Source: Nannobrachium achirus
Lineage: Eukaryota > Chordata > Actinopteri > Myctophiformes > Myctophidae
Length of the DNA: 64,000 nt
Direction of reading: 5' to 3'
Assembly: GCA_963921795.1 (NCBI GenBank)
Contig: OY997655.1
Span: forward strand, 12,642,730-12,706,729
The translations under genes were made by a program, and so were the position numbers. The notes under the pieces are model-generated. The model was given only the letters and a program-made list of their open reading frames with translations, had not been told where the DNA came from and ran no database searches. The first letter of the stretch is position 1. Each line of letters begins with the position of its first letter. Shown here one piece after another: positions 58,927 through 64,000 of the stretch.

Positions 58927-59431
58927 TTAAAGCAGAAATAAGCAGTTTTCTGCTGACATAAGCATGAATCATGCAATTGCTTATTTTTTTTTTTTTTTGA
59001 ATTTTATTTTATTCAGGCGGCTAACAATGCTTCCTAAAGAAATGTTGTGTGTGTGACACTTCCTGGGGCCACAATCTGTCTCCAAAACTATTATCTTTAT
59101 CTGTGAGAAGTTCTGTCATTGGTCGATTAAACTGGGTGCCCATCCAAAATAACAGACCAATCGGGACCGCCTCTTGTTCTTGTTCAGATTGGTTGACCTG
59201 TCTGTCAATCCTTTTAGCCCCGGTCGGCTTGGTTCATGCACCAATGAGCTGCTAATGACAGAGCTTCTTGCAGATAAAATAATAGTTTTGGAGACTGCGG
59301 CCCCTAGAAGCGCCACAGAGACTAGATTTTTTTAGGGAGCATTGTTAGTCGCCTGAATATAATAAAATAAAAATGAAAAATAAAAATGATTCCTGCTTAT
59401 GTCAGCAGAAAACTGCGTATTTCTGCTTTAA
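58927..59431. mobile_element. TTAA-flanked MITE with long inverted termini
   Basis: Begins TTAAAGCAGAAATAAGCAG and ends CTGCGTATTTCTGCTTTAA. The arms continue for about 170 bases (including CCAAAACTATTATCTTTATC and its partner). Confidence 0.85.
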
Positions 59432-59828
59432 ATAAAGATAAAAGGTTGACTAACAGTGTGTTAAACAGCTCAGTGTCCAGCCTGACCTCTCTGATCACGC
59501 CAGCATTCAGAGAGTTTTTCACTAATCTTTCACCATATCCAGTCCAAGTCCCGCGAGAGACGAGATTTCAACGTGAGTTCAAAGTTCTGCATTTTAACAA
59601 CAATAATGGCGGCGCACTGCTAATATTACCGCTTGGATGGGATACTATCAGTATTTACAGCAGACATGTAGCGATTTATGGCGGATTTATAATTTAACCA
59701 ATCACTCCTGTCTGAAACCCTGGTCGTCGGGCAGGGCAGATGGACCCAAAATGGACTATATTGCATCTTTTGAAAAAGAAGAATGACATCTGAACCGTTC
59801 TTTGGGTGAGCAAATAAGTACTTCTAAA

Positions 59829-60310
59829 GGTTTCATGGAAAAAGACAGGGAAACCTAGCATTGCTCAGTGGCTTAAGGAACTATCTTTGTGTCTTCCCTT
59901 AGAAAGAATCACTTACACTCTCAAAAACAAACAAGAGCTTTTTGAGAAAATATGGGGGAATTTTATTCAATATGTCAAGGGCAATGATCTCTCTCACTTA
60001 ATGGAGGAACCAGGAGTAGGGTAGCCGCAGCCTCTCTACAGTCACTTATCCGGCCTTATGGCATGGGACTCTGGGAGTTATTGTTAAGGATATGTGCTCT
60101 TTGTATTATAATTATTTAATAATTTTATGTGTCGTGTTAATGTCAAGTATTTTGTTTGTTTTTTGTATGGTGTTGTATTCTCTTTTATTTTCTTTTTCTT
60201 TTCTTGTTTTGTCTGTAAGTAGTCTTTTTATTGTCAAGTAAATGTTGTATTGTATGTCCAAAAAAAAGAAAAACTAAATAAACATATTGTTTATAAAAAA
60301 TAAAAATAAA
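59829..60310 (+). mobile_element. L1-type LINE 3' end
   Basis: Codons near 59840-59975 read KPSIAQWLKELS, LPLERITYTLKNK and FEKIWGNFI, the extreme C-terminus of L1 ORF2 in fish. A 3' region and an A-rich end (60256-60310) follow. It is 5'-truncated and non-coding overall. Confidence 0.8.
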
Positions 60311-60356
60311 AGATAGCCTTCTAGGCCAAAATTCTCTTTTAAAGAGCTCCGCTCAC

Positions 60357-60525
60357 CTCTCCGATCATGCCGTTCCAGGTCCCTCGGACCAGCTTGCCGT
60401 GCTTGCCGTTGGTGACCAGGTAGAGGTCGTAGGAGAACTTGATGGTCTTGGAGAGCTTCTTCAGGATGTCGATGCAGAAGCCCTTGCAGCACAGCTTGGT
60501 GTAGGGATACGAGTGGCCCACCACG
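60357..60525 (-). CDS. grin2c: grin2c exon: ligand-binding lobe S1 (first exon in window)
   Basis: The acceptor GTGTTGCAG precedes CGTGGTGGGCC and the donor is GGAGAG/GTGAGC. It reads [37 protein letters not shown] and [31 protein letters not shown] and [13 protein letters not shown] are invariant in GluN2 S1, and VRGTWNGM is closest to GluN2C (human VRGVWNGM). Upstream exons for the amino-terminal domain are not in the remaining 3.4 kb. Confidence 0.95.
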
Positions 60526-60644
60526 CTGCAACACACACGTGCACGCACGCACATGCACACACACGCACGCACACAAACGCACACGTACAGTATACATATT
60601 ACCAGGGGTGGTCAAAGGCGGATCCTGACCTACCAGTAGATCAG

Positions 60645-60790
60645 TGGTTCTCAACCTGTGGGTCCAAATTATTTTTGGGGGGTCCCCAGATGATTAACTT
60701 AATGTGAAACATTGATTGTTTTCTCACTCAACAGTAAACAAACCAACATAAAGTTTAAGTGTATAAAAGGTACGCACATTTCTAATGTGA
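60645..60790 (+). mobile_element. Left part of hAT-like MITE family B
   Basis: CAGTGGTTCTCAACCTGTGG and the following GGGGTCCCCAGATGATTAAC match family B. The hairpin and right end are missing. Confidence 0.65.
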
Positions 60791-61315
60791 CAGTGTTCAT
60801 TTGTTTGACAAGAACTATGGCGATATTTTGTTGTCGACAACCATTATTCACTGACGAAAATAAATTCAAATCAAAATACAAACTAAGCTATGACAACTAT
60901 ATCTAAGACTAAATATATTGAAAATGTCATCAACAAATAAAAACAAGAAAGTCTCCAGTATGGCACAGTAATATTTTTCCATGAACTGAGATCCCATCGC
61001 TGTGCGAAGGGATTAAAGCCAAAACAAAACAAGTTTTGACGGGCCCCAAGCTGTGATTTATGAAACAGCGTGAAAGGAGCCCCCCACTGCCGTGCTCTGT
61101 TTCCCCAACAATCAACACAAATTATGTAGAATTATGATTTTCCAGTTTTATCTGGAAAATGAATTTCCAGGCACAGAAAGCTTTTGTCGCAATCTGCTAT
61201 TTTCCTGCGGAGGCTTTCCCCGCCATACGGACGCCGAGTGTTGGATCAAATAAAACATCATTTACTTATCAGCCACCTGGTTTAGGGTTCGTCTGTGTGT
61301 GCGCGTGTGACAGCA
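60791..61315. other. No recognised feature
   Basis: No gene or repeat ends recognised. Confidence 0.3.
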
Positions 61316-61317
61316 TA

Positions 61318-61440
61318 TCGTCACTGTCGGGCAGAAACTTCGTATCTCCAAGTTTCGCAAAGCAAAGCCCTGCTTCATCATACAAGGCCATCGCACAAAA
61401 GTAGTGAAAACAGCAGATCTACAAGCACACAACACCCCCC
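61318..61440 (-). mobile_element. Family D fragment with left hairpin arm
   Basis: CGTCACTGTCGGGCAGAAAC to CAGCAGATCTACAAGCACAC, breaking off after the arm at 61440. Confidence 0.65.
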
Positions 61441-61574
61441 CGTGACTAGTGACAGTCATAGACATACGTTCCATTTCAAAACTTCGCACGTCCTGCTAAT
61501 TGGTAAGACAGTAGATTAGACAGGAGATTGAAAAGCAGAATCCACTTCCATACGTAGATATAAACTTTGAAGGT

Positions 61575-61895
61575 CCAGAGCAGCGTTGGACGTGACTGAA
61601 TAAGCCTATGCGGGATTTGCATTCCCTTCCACACTTCGCGCAGGGGAAGACTGGTGCTGGTCTGTCTGTTTGGCTTTGGGCCACAAGCTTTCGCCGCAGC
61701 CTCTTCACCACGGACTGCTGGGCCAGCGTCTCTTCAAACCTGGAGAGACCGACCTCAATGGTCCGTCTCCAAGCCATGCGATCTGACACTGCAGCTTCCC
61801 AGGTGTCCAAGTCGATGTTCAGGGCCTTCAGATTTCTCTTGCAGATGTCTTTGTAGCGCAGTTTGGGTCTGCCTACGGGACGTTTTCCCTGAACT
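61575..61895 (-). mobile_element. Non-LTR retrotransposon ORF C-terminal fragment
   Basis: The minus frame reads GKRPVGRPKLRYKDICKRNL, then DTWEAAVSDRMAWRR and CAKCGRECKSRIGLFSH. This basic GRP-RYKD block and the terminal Cys/His knuckle are standard at the C-terminus of endonuclease/reverse-transcriptase LINEs in fish and other animals. No reverse transcriptase remains, so it is a 5'-truncated relic. Confidence 0.8.
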
Positions 61896-62089
61896 AGTTC
61901 TCCATTGGATTTTTGGAGTTTATTTGTTTTTTTTTCCATATTATCTAAGAGTGTATGTTTGAGAACCTTCTCATTGTAACAGAAATCAAATTTAGAATCT
62001 TTAAATACCTTAAATTGGTTTGTAAACAGAGCTGTGTTTTTGTGTTTCCTTACACCCTTCTGGAGGGTGGAGACACACATTAACATGTC

Positions 62090-62820
62090 AAAGCCAACAT
62101 TTACATTTGCAGTTTCTGTTGGCTAATGTGTGGTTGTTGTTCTCAGGTTTCAGCTGCAGATCACCACCAATAGGTTTGGGTGGGTGAGGGGTGGAGTTAA
62201 CAATCCATTGTTCACACCCCTTACCTGACTGCCAGTAGTGTGACAAACTTTGAGAGCCCTTTACTCAGATTCTTGTTTTGAGGTTTAACTACATTCAACT
62301 AAGCATATCTTCTTCAAATATATTCAGATTTCAATGAATGACACGTGATTTGAAAGCTTATATTCTGTAGTCGAAACGGCACATCTGTACTGTAATTGCC
62401 AAACAAATAACGTTGCTATCAATCAGAAAACCTCTCATCTCCATAGTCTAACTTTAGTGAGTTTCCGTAAAATAATGCCCTATTGATCACATTACCATTT
62501 CACACAAAAGCATCGCAAGTAGCATATCTTCAAAACCGAGGTGAGAGTAGGAACAGAGATTGCTCGGTAGCATATAATACCGAGAGCTTTGCCTTCTGGC
62601 TCGGCTCTCTTTTCGTCACAACGGGCGTGCGGCATCGATAACGTTTTGGCGTCCCTCAGCGCCAGACAGATGCCAGTGAGAGTAAAGCTAACTAGCTGTG
62701 TTCAGCCCAGCTTCCACTCATCACTAACATGAAGGACGGCCTCATGCAGGCCTCATTGGCTCCGATCAATGGCTGTTAAGAGAGTCTACAAGAACACACC
62801 GTCTGTCTGTTTTAAGACAC
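62090..62820. other. No recognised feature
   Basis: No coding similarity; specifically no grin2c exon with splice sites was found here. Confidence 0.35.
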
Positions 62821-62824
62821 TTCT

Positions 62825-62861
<37 letters not shown>

Positions 62862-63259
62862 GCAAGCAATCACACGCACGCACACACAAACACACACACA
62901 CACGATAGATGTCTGAGTGGCTGTTGTGGTCTCTAATCAAAGGCTATTACGGTATCTCACACACACGCACGCGCGCACACACACACACACACACACATCG
63001 ATGATCTGTCCAGTGGCCTTGTGCTTAATGGGGTGAAGGAACAGAACGGGGAACAGAAGGAGAGAGAACTCAAAGAAGAAGAAGAGAGAATAAACAGAGA
63101 GAGACGAGACGCAACGTAGCGCCACTTAAGCTGAGCTGAGATGCACGCACACACACACGCTCGCATGCACGGACGCACGCACGCACACACACACGCAATG
63201 ACGCACGCACAAAGACTGAAGCAAAAAGCAAGCGTCTTCACTGAATACAAATATTTCTC

Positions 63260-63298
<39 letters not shown>

Positions 63299-63300
63299 TT
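62825..63300. repeat. Cluster of CA, GA-rich and CTGT microsatellites
   Basis: CA tracts at 62827-62905 and 62959-62998, mixed CGCA at 63140-63215, CTGT then CT at 63258-63298. All open frames here are artefacts. Confidence 0.9.
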
Positions 63301-64000
63301 CAAATCAAAAAGGGAGTTGAGTCTCTTCTTTCAGTAAGAAGAAGATTCCCAGTAACTCATAAAACATGCATAAAGTGGTTAAAAAGATTGGGATATGTTG
63401 TATTAAGTGCCATGTGTTTGTTTTAGCCATCTGAAATGTTTGTTTTAGTCTCTGAAGTTGAGGAGTTGAGGAGATTTCCAAAGAAATCTGGTTTTCAGTC
63501 GAGAACATTAACACTGCTTGGTGCAAACAGCCCTTTATAAGGATAATGGGAGAAGTTGAGGATAAAAGGAGAGAGAACTAGACCCAGTGAGGGTAGATAC
63601 AAATAACTCTCAAACACGTTTGCGCGGGTGGAGTGGAGTGGAGTGGAGTGGCAGTGGGTGTGGGGGTGTGGGTGCAGCCTACAGCTAGCTGCTGAACTTC
63701 AAAAGAAGTCAAACTTTTCTTCATTTTTTAAAATTCTTTCTTTTTCCAGCTTGCCAAAATCAGTTCTCTGAGGACCAAGAATGTTTTTTGAAAACTTGAA
63801 TGTTAAACCGCACAGGCCTACTGCCGACAGTATAACGATCTGTGCAGTTTGTTTACATCCACCTGCTAACATGCTTTGTTTGTCTCGGGGGAACTTTTTT
63901 GTCGCCATTTGTTGGCAATAGACCATAGATCGTAAAGAAAATAAGGACAGCACCATGCCATTGGTTTCTACAGACCTTAAATGACCAGGTCACCTCTGGG
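63301..64000. other. No recognised feature
   Basis: A short GGAGTGGAGTGGAGTGG run at 63631 is the only structure noted. Confidence 0.35.

Noticed and set aside
60526-64000. Upstream grin2c exon
   Set aside because: I looked on the minus strand for sequence encoding the early S1 segment with a phase +2 donor and found none.

Overview
The window is nuclear DNA of a vertebrate, almost certainly a ray-finned fish. It holds split genes with GT/AG introns, very long CA, GA, CCTT and CGCA microsatellites, tRNA-headed SINEs and an extreme density of short nested DNA transposons. I cannot name the species.

One gene spans most of the window on the minus strand: the C-terminal half of an NMDA-receptor GluN2C subunit (grin2c). 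Ten exons run from 60525 down to 12631. They cover part of ligand-binding lobe S1, M1, the pore loop and M3, lobe S2, M4, and the long cytoplasmic tail ending in the PDZ ligand SSLESEV. Exon phases chain correctly throughout. The signal peptide, amino-terminal domain and start of S1 must lie beyond base 64000. The last exon has one base too many in a nine-base G run (C on the plus strand, 13622-13630). Read literally, this destroys the tail frame.

A second gene sits on the plus strand inside a grin2c intron: an uninterrupted 344-codon copy of klhdc3 (30894-31928), a kelch-repeat substrate receptor of cullin-2 ubiquitin ligases. It looks like a diverged but intact retrogene. Its elongin-C and cullin-2 boxes are preserved.

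The rest is mobile DNA. It includes hAT-like MITEs with 8-bp target duplications, at least eight MITEs flanked by TTAA (piggyBac-like), PIF/Harbinger-like and other inverted-repeat MITEs, tRNA-derived SINEs, and 3' ends of three LINE types. There is also a 2.25-kb fold-back palindrome at 35514-37763.

The most unusual signal is a 60-90 bp near-perfect hairpin with arms built on AGCAGATCTACAAGCTCACA. It occurs about 32 times with both arms, plus more than a dozen half or collapsed copies. It sits inside at least six MITE families whose other sequences are unrelated. The symmetry continues into family-specific flanks, and collapsed versions exist. I see it as a shared palindromic module of unknown origin. 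I do not recognise it as a described element.

Layout: 1-12600 downstream of grin2c, repeats only; 12631-16797 the four-exon-block tail region (three exons); 16800-24085 MITE-rich intron; 24085-34524 three exons (M4, S2 lobes) with the klhdc3 retrogene; 34525-46365 a long intron with the fold-back element and SINEs; 46365-54367 three exons (pore, M1, S1/S2 linker); 54368-60357 intron; 60357-60525 S1 exon; 60526-64000 intron with LINE fragments and microsatellites.
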